This document shows, in pieces, positions 39,650-53,411 of a stretch of DNA of 64,000 nucleotides. The DNA is from Metopolophium dirhodum (taxonomy: Eukaryota; Arthropoda; Insecta; Hemiptera; Aphididae). Location of the stretch: contig NC_083561.1 in assembly GCF_019925205.1 (NCBI RefSeq), positions 16,057,217 through 16,121,216 of the forward strand, in the 5' to 3' direction. The notes under the pieces were generated by a model. It was not told the origin of the DNA. It was given only the letters and a program-made list of their open reading frames with translations, and made no database searches. Position 1 is the stretch's first letter. The number at the start of each line of letters is the position of its first letter. The position numbers were made by a program, and so were the translations under genes.

Positions 39650-41401
39650 TACAGGATGATTAACCAAGCAACCTCTCGCCCATTTTTTCATTTAATAATG
39701 AATTTATTCAAATTCTGATTTTTGGAATTTTCAAATATGTATTCTCACTCAAACCACATTTTTCAAATTCTCGAATATTATTTTAACTACTTACATAAGG
39801 AATGTCCTGTGGTGATATAAACTTCTGTTTTTCAAATAAGAACCCCCTTTATTACTTTAAATTATTTAATGGATAATTTTTTTTAACATTTTAATTTTTG
39901 ATGTACTTACCAAATTCAAAATTTTGAAGAGTAGTTTCTTAGTTATTGAAATGTTTATACTAATGATATACTTTAACCCTTAACAATGGTTTTACTAAAG
40001 TATATAAAATAGATGTTAGATTGGATCTAGTATTTATTATAGGATAGTTGGAAAATCAAAATCACCGCAATAGGAAAAAAAATGACAGGTAACATTATAC
40101 CGGGGATTGCTAAACACAAACAATTTATAGGAATTATTTTATAAATTATATATTAGAAATTAAATTAATATTGTACCTATATTATTGTTAAAAAAAACTA
40201 TTATTTTATGAAAAATGTATGACACAATACCGATGTTTATAATAATAATAATAATAATAATATAACAATTGTATATAAATGAATGTATAAAAAAATAATA
40301 ACAATAATTGTCTTTTACCCTATATTATATATATATATTATAAAATAAATATATACCACGATACCAACGCTTATAATAATAATTGTATATAAATTAAAAT
40401 GTAAATAAATATAATATGTGATGGTAGTATATAATATTATGAGATTATATTACCTAATCAGCCACGAACTTATAATAAAATAATAATCATAATAATATTA
40501 AATATAAATGAAAATGTAATGTGTTTATAATATTACCCAGTCATTGCAGCGTTTTCTGATATTATGAGTGGTCGCTTTTAGGAAGTAAGACTCTTCAACA
40601 TTTATTTTAATAACTTTGGATTCTTGTAAATAGTTCTCTCATTCTTCTTTCTGTAGTTTGAGTCAATCCTAGTTTTTATTTTGTTGAATGACTCACCTAC
40701 ATAATTTAAAGCCAAGAATTACATATTAATCACGTCTATTTTGAGTAAGGACTAGGGATACTGTTAAAAATGTCGAAAAACAATATTGTAGCATATATTT
40801 TATATACATATATTATAATATATAATATGTAGTAATATTGTATTTTTAACATAATTTACAATATACAATCTATAATTTATAAAATAATTTAATTCTTATA
40901 AATTATTTATATTTAGTCAAATTTAGTATAATTATACTGAGGATTTGTTTCCTCTATTCTTATTATAAGTAGGTATATATTTGGACCATTTTTACAAATT
41001 ATTAATGTTGTTAGATTAATATTAATCACTAACATTTACAAATCATCATTGCCAATATCTTCCAAAATACAAATCTATTATTATGGATCTATTATCCTTA
41101 GCACAAAAAGTTAAATAACTCAAAAACTACTCGTTCAAATTTTGATTTAGGTAGGTATCTACAATATTTTTGGAAAAATATTCACTAGAGAAGAGTGGTT
41201 CTCATAATCTCATTTAAAAAACAGAAGTTTGTATCTTTACAGTATACTCCTTAATAGTTGTACAAGATATCTCAAAAATTTGAAAATATTGTCTTTATTC
41301 TTTAAATTTATTTAAAAAATCTAAAAATCTGATTTTGAATACTTACTGCATTATTGAAGAAACTAAGGAGGTGAGCGTATTTGGTGAATTACTCTGCATA
41401 A
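39650..41401. mobile_element. Second copy of the GATTCACC-ended element, split by about 0.9 kb
   Basis: Left end ACAGGATGATTAACCAAGCA and right end TTGGTGAATTACTCTGCATA. The left 380 bp and the part after about 40975 align with 394-1036. The AT-rich block about 40050-40972 is absent from the other copy, so it is a later insertion or a lineage-specific segment. Confidence 0.55.
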
Positions 41402-44400
41402 TACATCGTTACATATTTATATATTTTCATTAGGTAGGTACGCAGAAAAGTAGCTATATAATAATGTTCCAAATAAAAATGAAAAAATATGAAATATTAG
41501 GTATATATAGTTACCTACATGGCTATTGGCTACATATTATATAATAAATATTCCACACGGTTTTAGCGCCAAATGCCGATTTGAAATTACGTAGGTAGGT
41601 TAAAAATTATCAAGTATCAGCCTAGTATTTAAAGAGCTCTGGATGCATATATATAGAAGGGCCAAGAGCCCCTAAAAATGTTATTTAAAAAATGATAAAA
41701 AAGTGCTAATTAACAAGTAGGTAGTGCAAAATATTATATTTTTTTAAAGGTACCTAATTTAAAATACACACTTATGTTAACTACATAGTTATAGTAATTA
41801 TTTATAATTCTAAAATATCATATAAATAATACCTTATAATATAATACAACTTAATATTTTTTAATGTGATTCTAGTTGTGTAATTGATTTTGTTTGTCAG
41901 TAATTTTGGTAAAATGATAATACTATAATAGTATTATAATTTTTAATGATATAATATATAATAATATTCAATATCCAATATTCATAGTACTATCGGGGGC
42001 CCCTCAACAAAAATAAGGCCGGGGGTCCCGGACGCGTTCGTGGCCTTGTGGCTATCGCTACTGGTCATGATTCGCGATAAAAAGTAGATATCCATCTCTC
42101 ATTCTCACACATTTCTATTTCCTACCGGATGTCCGGCTACTAACCAATCTTCCCTTCCTTGTAAAATCGTAATGATACCTATAAAGTATGTCAATTTATG
42201 TACAAATAGTCCATAGATACGATGGTAATATATAGGTAGTGCATTAGTACGTGACAAAAGGTAATTTTTAAAGTAATTGTTCCTGAGATTTACCAACTTT
42301 TGGGAGGTGGGTATCATTTTTTATATAATCTCATCAATTACCTACCCATGATATTGTTCATCACAACTTTAAACAATAATATTACTTAGGTATGTTTTTA
42401 CAATAATCAACAATGGTGGCAATTAATTATAGCAAAACTAATAGGTACCCAAGTAATAACTATAAAAAAAGTTAAGTTTACTACTCTAAAATGGTAATGA
42501 TGAAAATAATAATATTAACATTTTTGGATACTTATGATTAATATTCTTAAACCTTCTAAGTTATATAATATTAGTACCTATATGTTGAATAACAATAAAA
42601 TTGACAACTCAAATATTTGTCATGGATTGAGTTAACAGTAGGTAGTTGAGGCCATATTAAGATTGAAGGTAAATAATAATTCCAGGCTTAAATGTAAGCC
42701 CACACTCCATTACCTCAATTACACATTAGACAAGAATATTGCTTTGCTTTTGACTACCTAATGATATTAATGCCTTGATGGCACTTTAATTGTTCTCATA
42801 ATAAATTATGTATAAGTTATGTTATATAATTTGTATGAACTACTTATGAAATACCTTATGTTAAATTTCCAAGACTTAGGTATTAAAATTAACATTTTTA
42901 TCGCATCTATTATTTACTAATCATTTATTATAATATTACTAACTGTCATTAACTTATAAACCCAATAGCAACCACACGACATACCATATAACAGTGGAAT
43001 AAATATCAATAAAAATGAATCGAAAATTGCATTGTGAATAATAGATAATGTAATGATTTACAATAAAATAACTAAAATTGTTATCAGGTAAAAATGAGAG
43101 CACGTATATTTTAGGTTACCGTCATGACTTAAATATACAAGGTTATTGCACTTAGCATATATTGTTATGAAACAAAAATAAAATTGCAGCATTAAGGTAC
43201 AGTCTGTATTTTAGTATATAATATCATAGTATATAGCCAGTATAGGTTGTCCCCTTACGCTGCCATTTTAATTCCTTAACGTGATAAAGTGATATAGTGG
43301 GGATACTATTGCAATAACATTGTATATTTAAGCCATGGTTACCGCAAGAACAACTTATGAGGAACTTTATCTTACATTTTAAAGTCTTGGGTGTTGGAAT
43401 TAAAAATGTGATGAATTTTCAAGAACAAAATAATTTACATTTTATTCACGATTTTCATAAGAATCTGAATTTTAAATGCTTATAAAAAAAAATGTGACCC
43501 GGTATTTTAGATAAATTTAATTCTGGTAAGAGTAACTTATGAGGAACCTTGTATTTCGTTTTCATGCTTTTTTACTAACAAACAAAAAAACATTATCATT
43601 CGTTTTTACAAATTATTTTCAAAAGTAGTGGGAAATTTGTAAGTATGACATAACTAATGTACAAACTAGATCTAATTTGCTACAAGAAACCACTCTCAAA
43701 GTTGAAGATTGAAGCAGCATTTTACTGATCCAAAAGGCTAATAGAAAAATAAACACACACGCACATCAATATATCATTATTCATTATAAAACCAATATAT
43801 TCATTGATTAATATTTATGAATTATAAGTAATGACAATTTTTTTTAATGATTTATTTATGTGGATAAAAAATAAAAGTATTTCCAACTATAAAAAAAGAT
43901 TTATTTTCATAACATACCTACAATTGAATCCATTTAAGTAGGTGTAATAATATTAAAAAAAATCCAGGTTGAAGTAAGCAAACAAAATCAATTAAGTGAT
44001 ACATAATAACCAATATATAAGTTCTGGCTCATGAAAATAAAAATATAAACTACTATCGTTCAAAATTGATGTGAGAATATTTTTCATTATTATAAACAAA
44101 TTATCCTTTTCGTAGGTGATGTTGAGTCAGCAACACCTGAATAAACATAAATACATTTTTTAATTAAAATTTTATTAATATATAGTATGAATATAATAAA
44201 AATATTAAAGCCTATTGTAAAATCATATACTTAGTATTTAAATCAAAGAAAATACCTTAAATAACTTTTTTCTTTTATATGTTTTTAATATTCAACATAA
44301 ATACAGACAATACAGTACATTATACAGTATATCCAATGAAAACATAGTAACTTTGTATTGCTATGATAATATAGTTTTCATTACCACACCACTTCAAATT

Positions 44401-46782
44401 CATTTGTGTTCAAAGAATATCCTTTACAGTGTACATATACATATATATATAAGAATATATAAAATGTTCATTATTGATCATGTTTTATTAATATATAAAT
44501 AATAAATAATTATAAATAAATAATATATAAAATATGAATATATATATTAAATAAATTATAAATTTGTAATCTGGATACAACAAATAGTTAAACATTTAAA
44601 AGAAAAATCAAATATTTATCGTTTTCTTAGCATGCATTAATTGTTTGAGACATAGGCTATTATCAGTACAAATTAATACAACATAAATTATAGAACAGGT
44701 CAAATAAAAAAATTATACATCCTAGACTTTCCATTTCACTGATTAAATACACACCTTATACCTACCATATTACAGTTTTGACAAATTGGACGGCGTTCGA
44801 TGAGCTCGCCCTGTATAAAAATCTACCACACCATCATGTTGTGCCAACAATGAGGAACATACTGGTGTCATGATCACCATCAAATCAACACCATCAAATC
44901 AACACCATCAATATCAACAACACCATCATCATCATTGGCAAATGACGCCCCAATTAAGTTCATTTAACCATAACAACTCACATTCCTCCTATATGAATAT
45001 AAAATTCAAACTATTTTATATGGATATAATTAAATTAGATATCAAAAGGATAAGAATAATTACAAAAAGAAATAAATATTGTTTATATCAATTTTTTTTT
45101 TTTAAATTTTACGTTAAATTAAGTTACAAATGTTATTTGCTAAAAATTAGTCCAATAAAAAATAATCCATTGCTTATTTATATAAATATATCAATTTGAG
45201 AGTTCAAGAAGAATATAGAAGAATTTTATACTTAAATATATTTGAGGGTGGTAGATGTTTTACACAATTTTATTAAAATGTTAACTTTTTAAATTAATTA
45301 ATATGTATAATTACATAATTATTTACAAATGCATTGTTTACCATTTTAATATTTTGAACTTGAATTAAAAACAGATCTTATTTTATTTATTAATAACCAT
45401 GAACATGTGTAAAATGAAATATGAAATCCAATATAAGACACTACTATTAACAGTTAACTGTATTGGTCAGTTTCAAAATGTAATATAAATAGATATGTAA
45501 AGAGACATAACCTTTTTTAAATTCTTTATCTACAACTAAAATATCACCAGAAAAAAATTACTGTCAAGCTACTATTTTAGAATAAAATCACATGCCATAT
45601 TTGTACTAAAATAGCTACTTTTTAAGTCAAAAAAATATATTTTATTATTGTAAAAGTACACATTTTGTTTAAAGTGTTCAAAGCTAAATTTATTGAGTTA
45701 AAAATAATGTTTAATACTTTAGTATACAAATATGGAAATACATTATGTTATTACTTTTAAACACAATTTGAGTGGTCTGAAACATAAATAATTTTTCAAC
45801 TTGAATGCATAAAATAGCTAATAATATAATTAAATGAAAAGTAGAAATAGTCTTTTTCTTTATATTTAAAAAAAATAAAAGATCAAAATTTCCTTGCTTC
45901 ATTAGAAATATTATTTCAGTAAAAGTTTATTAAGTGTTAGAAAAGCTGCATAAGATATTCTTCAAAGCCAGTAATACAATTTATAGTAATTCATATAACA
46001 TCACAGATATAGATACTCACTAACTAGTCACTAACTTATAATAAGAAATTAAATCACTATTCACTATTTTGATACATCAGATGATTCTTTTATTAAAGAC
46101 TCTATCAATGTCTATAAATTTTTTGAAAATAAATTATATTTTTTACTATATTTTAACATAATAATTTTTAAGTTTTTACTGGTGTGAACCTACCTATCAG
46201 AACAAGTATTTTTATTTCATATACCAAAGTAGTAATTGTTGATATGATATAAACTATGTATATTTTGATACTTATTAGTTATAAATATTTAAAGTTTAGA
46301 TAGAGTAGTGTACTAACATTTTGCGTGGTACTTTAAATATTTATAAGTTATAACTCATAAACTACTGTTCCAAAATGTGATTTTCATATCATAAATTACT
46401 TTGAAAAATATTTCGATTTAAAATAAGAAAAAAAAATTGTATTTAGTTATTCAAAAAAGTAAAAACATAAAAAAACAATAAAAGTACAATGGTTTCAAAA
46501 CCATTATGAGATAATGAATGTTCTTTGATAATGAATCACCCAGTATAAAAATTTTTAATTTTAATTAAATTGTGATGATTTAATTACATCACAGTTTGTC
46601 ATCAAAATGATGTAAATTATATTCAAGGATTAAAGAATTAATCTATTTTATTAACTATGTATCTGTATACTATATGATGTTCTGCATAAAAGCCAAAAGC
46701 TAAACATAAAGTACTAATACCATGTCTGAATGTTACATTATTCTAAAAATAAATTATATATTAGATTTTAAACTAAGTTAAG
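41402..46782. other. 5.4 kb intergenic/possible 3' UTR, no gene supported
   Basis: AT-rich. A GC-rich scrap at about 41990-42070 (GGCCGGGGGTCCCGGACGCG) looks like a transposon fragment. A faint copy of the aphid repeat is at about 43440-43750. A short CACCATCAAATCAA tandem repeat lies at 44875-44936. From 44.0 to 46.8 kb dispersed repeats are scarce; this may be distal 3' UTR of the SR gene, but nothing proves it. The open frame at 44870-45199 rests on the tandem repeat. Confidence 0.35.
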
Positions 46783-47038
46783 CACTATTATCGGGAAAAT
46801 GAAAAGTGGCCGCTGATGCTCACGCTCCTGGCGGAGGAGTTTTGTCACAGTTTCACAAAATAAAGCGCGCACATTTTGAAATATTAGATATGGATATAAT
46901 TATTAATTACCCAATACAAATGTACAAATTATAATGATGCAGTAAACCAATTTCAGAACCTCTGTTTATCGGAAAAACAAATGTTTCTATTAGATATATT
47001 TGCAAGCGGCCACTTTTCATTCTCCCGACTATAGTAGT
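46783..47038. mobile_element. MITE with 32-bp terminal inverted repeats
   Basis: Left end CACTATTATCGGGAAAATGA and right end CCACTTTTCATTCTCCCGAC plus ATAGTAGTG are inverted, pairing through AAAAGTGGCCGC. About 256 bp, non-coding. Confidence 0.7.
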
Positions 47039-47837
47039 GTACCTATTTTTTTACAGAATTTCTTTAATAAAATGATAAAATTTAAAATTAATGATCCAAT
47101 TATCTTTTATGATTTATGATCAATAAATAGTGTATATTATAGTTTATATATATAGTGAAAACTAAACAGCATGCTGAGCAAGTGATAAAAAAAGAAGAAT
47201 ATTTGAATACAAATTAATATACTTTAAAATGTATTTCTCCTATTAAAAATAAAAATAATTAAATAACTAAAATTATAATAAGTTACAATATATTTTTTGT
47301 AATATTATAATTTTAAAATAGTTGAATGCATAAATTCAATTTATTAAAAGATCGCATATCTTGTATTTTAATACAACTATACTTAATATATTGTTATAAA
47401 AGAAACTCTTGTAGATATAAAAACTAAAATTGTTTTAATTAAATAAACAGCAAGCAAAGATAGTTTATCACCTCTATGCTTTTAATAAATAGAGCCGACA
47501 CCAATAAAATAAAATATATAAACCTCAAGATCAATAATTGAAAAAATACATTTTATAAAATATTAGAACACCTAGAAAATACGAAAATATAGAATAAATT
47601 ATATCAAAACTGTTTTACCAATTAACCAATGTGTGAGTATTTCTTAATTTCTTATTTTAACTTTTAGTGAGACTAAAATTATACATTATATGTATTATTG
47701 TATAAGTTGTTACAGTGGTTGATCAATGCTCAATTGTACATCAATTTATAATTACAATATGATAAATACATATTCAAAATAAGAATTAATATATTTCCAA
47801 AGGAAAATGTATTTAATAATTATTAAACATAATTACC

Positions 47838-50800
47838 TTAACGTCTGTAACCATAGTTGACTTCTTTACAGGAACGTGAGAAGTGTCCTACTCGATTGCA
47901 AGAGTAGCATCTAAGTGAATCACGATAACTGTTGTTTCTTGATGACCTACGACTGAGTCCACGCGTTTTTGCAAAACTTACAGTTAAGAAGCTCCCATAC
48001 AATTCCCTGTATAAAAACACATTGGATTTAAAAATTAACCAGTTACATACAAAAAAAATAGAAAAATATTCACAGTAATATATTGTTATAAATACTAATT
48101 ATTTATAAGTTTTAAGAACATAATTGAGTAATTTTTACAGCATAGATATATTTTTAAACTCACTAAAATCAGTAATAAATAATTTTTTTTATATTTTTAA
48201 AGCACCATACCTAATTATTTTCATTGGAATGGGGGATGTTCAGTTCTTTTTTAAAAATTTTTATCTATTTATCTTGCAAAATTCTATTTAAAAATATGTT
48301 CAAATTCTATTAATATTCAATTAATTTTTGCTACAACGTATTAATACTTTATAACAGTTATAGAATATGTACAAATAATTTGTTTGCAGGAAATTAATTA
48401 AGTATAACATACTTTATATTTAACTAATTAATATTAACAACTTAATAATATGATTGTAAGTGGTATAATTATTGTTAATTATTTGTCTCCATTTTTCATA
48501 CAGAAAATATACTCAACTTATGTTTAGCATAATCGATAGTCATTTTATTTTCAATATTTAAGTATAATTACCTATCATCAAAGATTAAATAATAATTTGT
48601 TTTCTCCTAACAGTTTCCTTCAACATTTTCCTTTTAATGCGAGTAATAACAAATTTTAAATTATATATACAAAGCGTCAAAAATCCGTGCTATTAAATTG
48701 TTGTTCTATTTTTATTAATCACATAGTTCCAGATTATCATTTGTATTATTAAATTTAAGCTAAGCTTAAACTATATATATTTTAATCTATGTTAGAATTA
48801 TAGTATACGCGGGTACTAATGTTACTTTTTATTTTATTATTATACTTTATCCAACATAAGAAGTGACTTGGGCGGATGACTTATACACATGGGACATGCC
48901 ATTGTTTTGTGTATCGGTTACAGGTGGTTGATTGTAGAGGAAACAGTTGTGTGTGACCTGTGCATCACCAACTAAAACCATTCGCTTCTTATGTTGAATA
49001 GAGTATATAAGTTACATAAGTAATAATTGACTAGAAAATTGTGCAAATTATGACAACACTTTTGAGTCCGTAAAAGAAATTAAATTTTTATCTAAATTTA
49101 TAAGTGATACAATTTTACAAATAAATGATTTTAAGCAAGGCGAAACATTTTCAGCAATGGAGTCCATAATGCATTGTATGGACAGTCTGAGACACACAAC
49201 CTAATTCTTAATATTAATAAGGATAAAACATTAGGTAGACAAAAAAAAAAATGTTTAAGGGCGATGAAAAAAACACTTAATTATTGCTTTAAATTTTTTT
49301 TTTTTTTCATTGTTTGATTTATACTACACACTCAGTTAATTAATACACATAATTGATTCTCCACTATACTCAAAAGTATACCCTAGAGTTGTGTTTCCCA
49401 AACTTTATACAATGGCAACCCATAAATTAAATCTTTAATGGGTACATGACCCCCTGCTAAAAAAAAAATATCAAGTGGGTATGCCATAAATAAATAATAT
49501 TTTTATTATACCTAATCAATTTTATCATTGGATTTTTATAAAATACAATACTGAATAATAAATACATAATAAATAAATAAAATAAATTATAAATAATACA
49601 AAAAAATTTGTATAATATGAAAATTGAGACTTCATGACAAAGTTGAAATAGTCTGAATAGGCATTTTCGTCGAGAAATCCAACGTACTTCTGAGTGAAGT
49701 AAAAATGATTTAACATTTTCTTCACAGAGTTTGTAAAACAATCTACTATTTAATGTTCCAGATTTAATAAAATTAATAATTTTAACAGATTCACTAGGAA
49801 CTTTATCTAATTCAGTTGAAATTTTTTTTTGACACAAGTGCCTCTCTGTGAAGCATACAATGAGTCCATTCGTTATCTGGGGCGACTCGATGTTATACAT
49901 TCTAAAATACTAGTTGGACTTCACATTATTATTATACAATATAGAGGTATCAATTTACAACTAAAATAACTGTAATCCGAATCGTAACTGCGAGTTGCGA
50001 CCCATCAAAAAATTTTGCGACCTATGGTTAGGTTTACTTTTAGCTTTGTTAGCTTAAAAATTAGAGTGAATCGACCAAATATGAAACTTAATGGTAAGAA
50101 CATTATCCATGTACTCATGTTAATTTTTTAAAGGTAATTCAAATTTTTAGCAAGTTGAGCATTTTATACAAGCAACTTGCTTAAAAAACTCATTATTGAT
50201 AAAAACCTACATACTAATGCAGTTAATGTTCTTACCATAAAGTTTCATAAAAGATCAATTTACTCTTAACAAAGCTAAACCCAAACTGCTAACTGTACAT
50301 TTTATATATTCCACACTTGTAAAACGAAAACAACAAATACGGGTGTAGCATCCTCCTAATGAATATTTTATACCACCTTTTTGGAGTTTAAGAACTGAAA
50401 AATCATGTATAGTTTATTTTATACAGTTATTATCTATATATATAAAAATAAGTGTACATTTTGAATAAATTTTATAACTCAAGATCCACCCAACCGATTT
50501 CGATAAAAATTTCAGGACATATTAAGATTGATATGTAGATGGTTTTTGTAGGCTGTGGGATAAGTGGTTCCGGAGTTATGGCCTCTTTAGTGCACACCTG
50601 GCAACATGGCCAAAAACAACAACATTGTCTATACTCTATTCGGAATGAGATTGTACCCCGGCGGCCAAGTTGTGCGCATGGGCGTGGCTTTATTCCGTGC
50701 CAGCGTCCAATGCGTCACCGTAGTGGGGATGACGTCTGACTATATGTCTGACCACGGTCCAACAAAAACTGGTCGTCGCCGGGCTACGATCTCATTCCGA

Positions 50801-52046
50801 ATAGAGTATATGCAATTATTTTTATCTATATATATAACCCTAGCAACCATTAAAAACAAAAATTTTGATTGTGATCACTTCCCTTTTTAAATTAGCCTAC
50901 GACACTCACAAAGAATGTGGCTTTGTATTGGTGAAAGAATTTTTGAAATCGGTTCAGTAGGTAGTTTCGGAGTTTATCCTGAACATACAAACAAACGCTA
51001 TCATTTTATATATTAGTATAGATATAGATAAAATGAATGTTTGAGTGTAGATTAGACCTCTGGGAAGAAGATAGGCTAATTTAAAGTGTTAAATTAGTTT
51101 TTTTTTTATTCATCGGATTTTAGTACGGTTGCGTTAGGCTTTTGTATTAATTGATTATATTAATCCTCCGTAGGTGGAATTAAGTAAAAATGACAAACTT
51201 GGTACAATTTTGATACTTTAGAGTTAAATCATACACTTACGTACACTGCCTACCTGATAATACACTGCTGCAAATCAGAATTTTTATTCCGGGCAACAAA
51301 AAAGTTAAGATAAATTTTGAACACCATACACCGAATATTAAATAACGAATTGAACAAAGTTTGAGTCATATAGAATTGGTACATTTAACGGACAACAAAG
51401 TGCCAGCAGGATCAGCTAGTTATAGATAATCATTGGTATATAAGATTTTTAAAAACTAAATGAATGTAAAGAAATATATTAATTATTTAATATTATTTTC
51501 TACAACTTACATTCCATTAGTACGTTTTTGTGCTTCAGCAGCATCTTTATCTCTTTTGTACACTACAAAAGCAAAACTTGGTCTGGTTCTTGACATCCAT
51601 ACTTCAAGTAGTGTACCATATCGTTCAAACTCTTTTTCAATATCACGTCTTGTTATGCTGCTTCCTAATTCAGTGAATAAATACATCATCAGTAATTAAC
51701 TGAAATATACAATAATATATTTCATTATCTAATAAATGGATGATATACAAAGGGTGAACTATAAATCAAAAATATTTGTTTTTACTAAAACTATCTACTT
51801 TACAATAACAAAAAATTTAAATAGCCTTAAATAGTCACTAGTCAAATTGAGCTATAGGTGGTCTAAGTACTAACCGATGTCTCTGACATGGAGCCTGTGT
51901 TTATCGACCGGCGTCTTGCTCCTGCTGCGACTGCGGCTGCGACTTGATCCCGAACGGCTTCTAGAATAGCTGCGTGATGTCCTACGGCTGCGCGAACGGC
52001 TGCGACTTCTGCTCTTAGAGCGACTATGGCTCTTGCTTCTCGACAT
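47838..52046 (-). CDS. SR-type splicing factor with order RS - RRM - CCHC zinc knuckle, 164 aa
   Basis: Exons (minus): 52046-51875, 51664-51511, 48006-47838. Phases 1 and 2 match and total 495 nt. Residues 1-44 are an Arg-Ser domain beginning MSRSKSHSRSKSRSRS. Residues about 52-124 are an RRM: RNP2-like LHVRDI, RNP1-like PSFAFVVY, and a loop resembling SRSF3/SRSF7 (GTLLEVWMSRTRP). Residues 142-155 form a zinc knuckle C-x2-C-x4-H-x4-C (C142, C145, H150, C155). The protein ends NYGYRR. It is probably a nuclear pre-mRNA splicing or export factor of the 9G8/SRSF7 type. In the known family the order is RRM-CCHC-RS, so here the RS domain is moved to the N-terminus. A donor-like AAG|GTAATT follows the stop immediately, so a 3' UTR intron is possible. 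Intron 2 (48007-51510) is full of transposons. Confidence 0.85.
48841..49007. mobile_element. Short MITE with TATACT..AACATAAGAAG ends
   Basis: Left end TATACTTTATCCAACATAAG pairs with right end CTTATGTTGAATAGAGTATA. 167 bp. The outer bases (TATACTCTATTC type) match the ends of the element at 50630-50810, so the two are probably one superfamily. Inside SR-gene intron 2. Confidence 0.65.
49390..50010 (-). pseudogene. hAT transposase remnant (SCAND3/ZBED-like)
   Basis: The minus-strand frame 49900-49630 includes VKIINFIKSGTLNSRLFYKL and SEVRWISRRKCLFRLFQL. These match the domesticated-hAT/SCAND3-type transposase block usually containing NFIK..LNSRLF..LCEE..H.EVRWLSRG. Only about 85 residues are recognisable. 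BED finger and the C-terminal dimerisation domain are absent, and AT-rich non-coding sequence follows. The copy is dead. Outer sequence GTTTCCCAAAC near 49396 looks like an element end. Confidence 0.7.
50029..50287. mobile_element. Palindromic MITE with about 70-bp inverted arms
   Basis: Left arm TTAGCTTTGTTA ... GGTAAGAACATTA (to about 50110) is matched by right arm TAATGTTCTTACC ... TAACAAAGCTAAA. About 260 bp, non-coding, in SR-gene intron 2. Confidence 0.7.
50433..51419 (+). mobile_element. Helitron-like element, composite, with a nested MITE
   Basis: It starts TCTATATATATAAAA after A and ends GGATCAGCTAG before T. The right half (from about 51010) matches the 4145-4834 element; the left half is different. 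A palindromic MITE sits at 50630-50810. The element lies in intron 2 of the SR-protein gene. Confidence 0.55.
50630..50810. mobile_element. MITE nested in the Helitron-like element
   Basis: Left end TATACTCTATTCGGAATGAG and right end CTCATTCCGAATAGAGTATA are perfect inverted repeats of at least 20 bp. The interior is GC-rich, and the two short open frames (50539-50739, 50606-50890) run through it. Confidence 0.75.
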
Positions 52047-52663
52047 GGTGCACTACGGTATATAAATCACATTATTAAATGACGGCATAATTTGGTTTAA
52101 TTGGTTGATGTGGCTAACATTTATCATAATATCATACACTAAACGCTAAAACGAACACTTACGTCTCACTAAACTCAGTTATGCGTCTCCTACCACACAT
52201 GAACTTAAATTGTATTGATGGGCAACGTTTTGAATGAGTTCATAAAATTAAAAACTCACTAAATGGAACGATACGAAAATTAATAGAAAAATGTAGATGA
52301 ACAAAAAAAGCCGATCGAAATATTGTGCAATGTGAAAATTCTATCAGGAAGGTACAGTTGTGGCAAATGTGAAAACGTCCAATACCCAATGTAAGCCGCA
52401 GAGACCACAGAGTGCAAACGCATCAATTAAATAGGAATTATGGATACATATTGTAATCAAACAATAATGAATTGTCATGGAAAAGCAAAACGATAGCAAA
52501 CATTCCCCTACCGTGGTAAATGATTCATTTTCGGCCATACTTCATACAATATACCCGATATATGCGATCTTTGGTATTCTGTGGTATGAACCACACAACA
52601 ATATTACCAAAAGAAAATTCATATTTCATATGGCGGGGCTTCGTATGGTATTATACTATTATC

Positions 52664-53163
52664 TTAAGGGGGCTGCAGTCGGTTTTGTCAAAAGGCTTTC
52701 TCTTTTTATAGAAGCCTTTTGAACAATCTAAACATTAATTTTGATTGTTATAATGTTTTTCAATATATTTAAATTCCGTATCATAAAATAAACCTTAAGG
52801 GGACTAGGGGAGGCTCCAGTCAATGAAAAAAATCTGGAAGAATTTGGTTTGACAAATTTTAATTTTGAAAACGGATTATGATTGATCAACAAGTTTACTA
52901 GGGAATGATTGAGGCGATTTTGAATATTCCAATTATTGTTAGTGTCATAATGAATAATATACATAGAAAAATATCATATTTTTATTCTTGGATATCACTG
53001 CTAAAAAAAAATAATTCAAAATCACCTCGATTATTCCCTACTAAACTTGTTGATCAATCATAATCCGTTTTCAAAATTAAAATCTTTCAAACCAAATTCT
53101 TCCAGTTTTGTCTAGCTTATTGGTCTAAAAGTCACTTTTTTTCCATCGACTGCAGCCCCCTTA
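52664..53163. mobile_element. Foldback element with 92-bp internal inverted arms
   Basis: Outer ends TTAAGGGGGCTGCAGTCG and CGACTGCAGCCCCCTTAA are perfect inverted repeats. Inside, 52834-52925 and 53014-53105 are nearly perfect inverted arms (CTGGAAGAATTTGGTTTG and its complement), about 88 nt apart. It sits about 0.6 kb upstream of the SR-protein start codon. Confidence 0.8.
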
Positions 53164-53411
53164 ATATATCATTATAATTGTTGTGAATCGTAATAAATAA
53201 TAATGTAAATATGTAATAAGAATTTAATTAATTAATTGACAGTTCTGCACTGTCCACGTATTATTATATTATATATTTTCAAATATAGAATGTCAATTTA
53301 TGCTAAAAATCACAAACATAATTTATTGTCGATTGTTTATACGAAATAGGAATTGTCGTAATGGACGTAATTTAGTATTGATATATTTAGTTTGTTTAAT
53401 TTGATTTGGAA

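Noticed and set aside
40230..40262. Possible tandem-repeat array of biological interest
   Set aside because: Simple AATAAT microsatellite of the kind common in AT-rich insect DNA.
44870..45199. 109-codon plus-strand frame rich in His and Gln
   Set aside because: The N-terminal part is a CACCATCAAATCAA tandem repeat and the rest is AT-rich with Lys/Ile bias; no domain.
52344..52722. Small frames on both strands between the SR gene and the foldback element
   Set aside because: The plus frame's C-terminus runs into the foldback element, and neither frame has a recognisable domain or splice partners. A tiny gene cannot be fully excluded.
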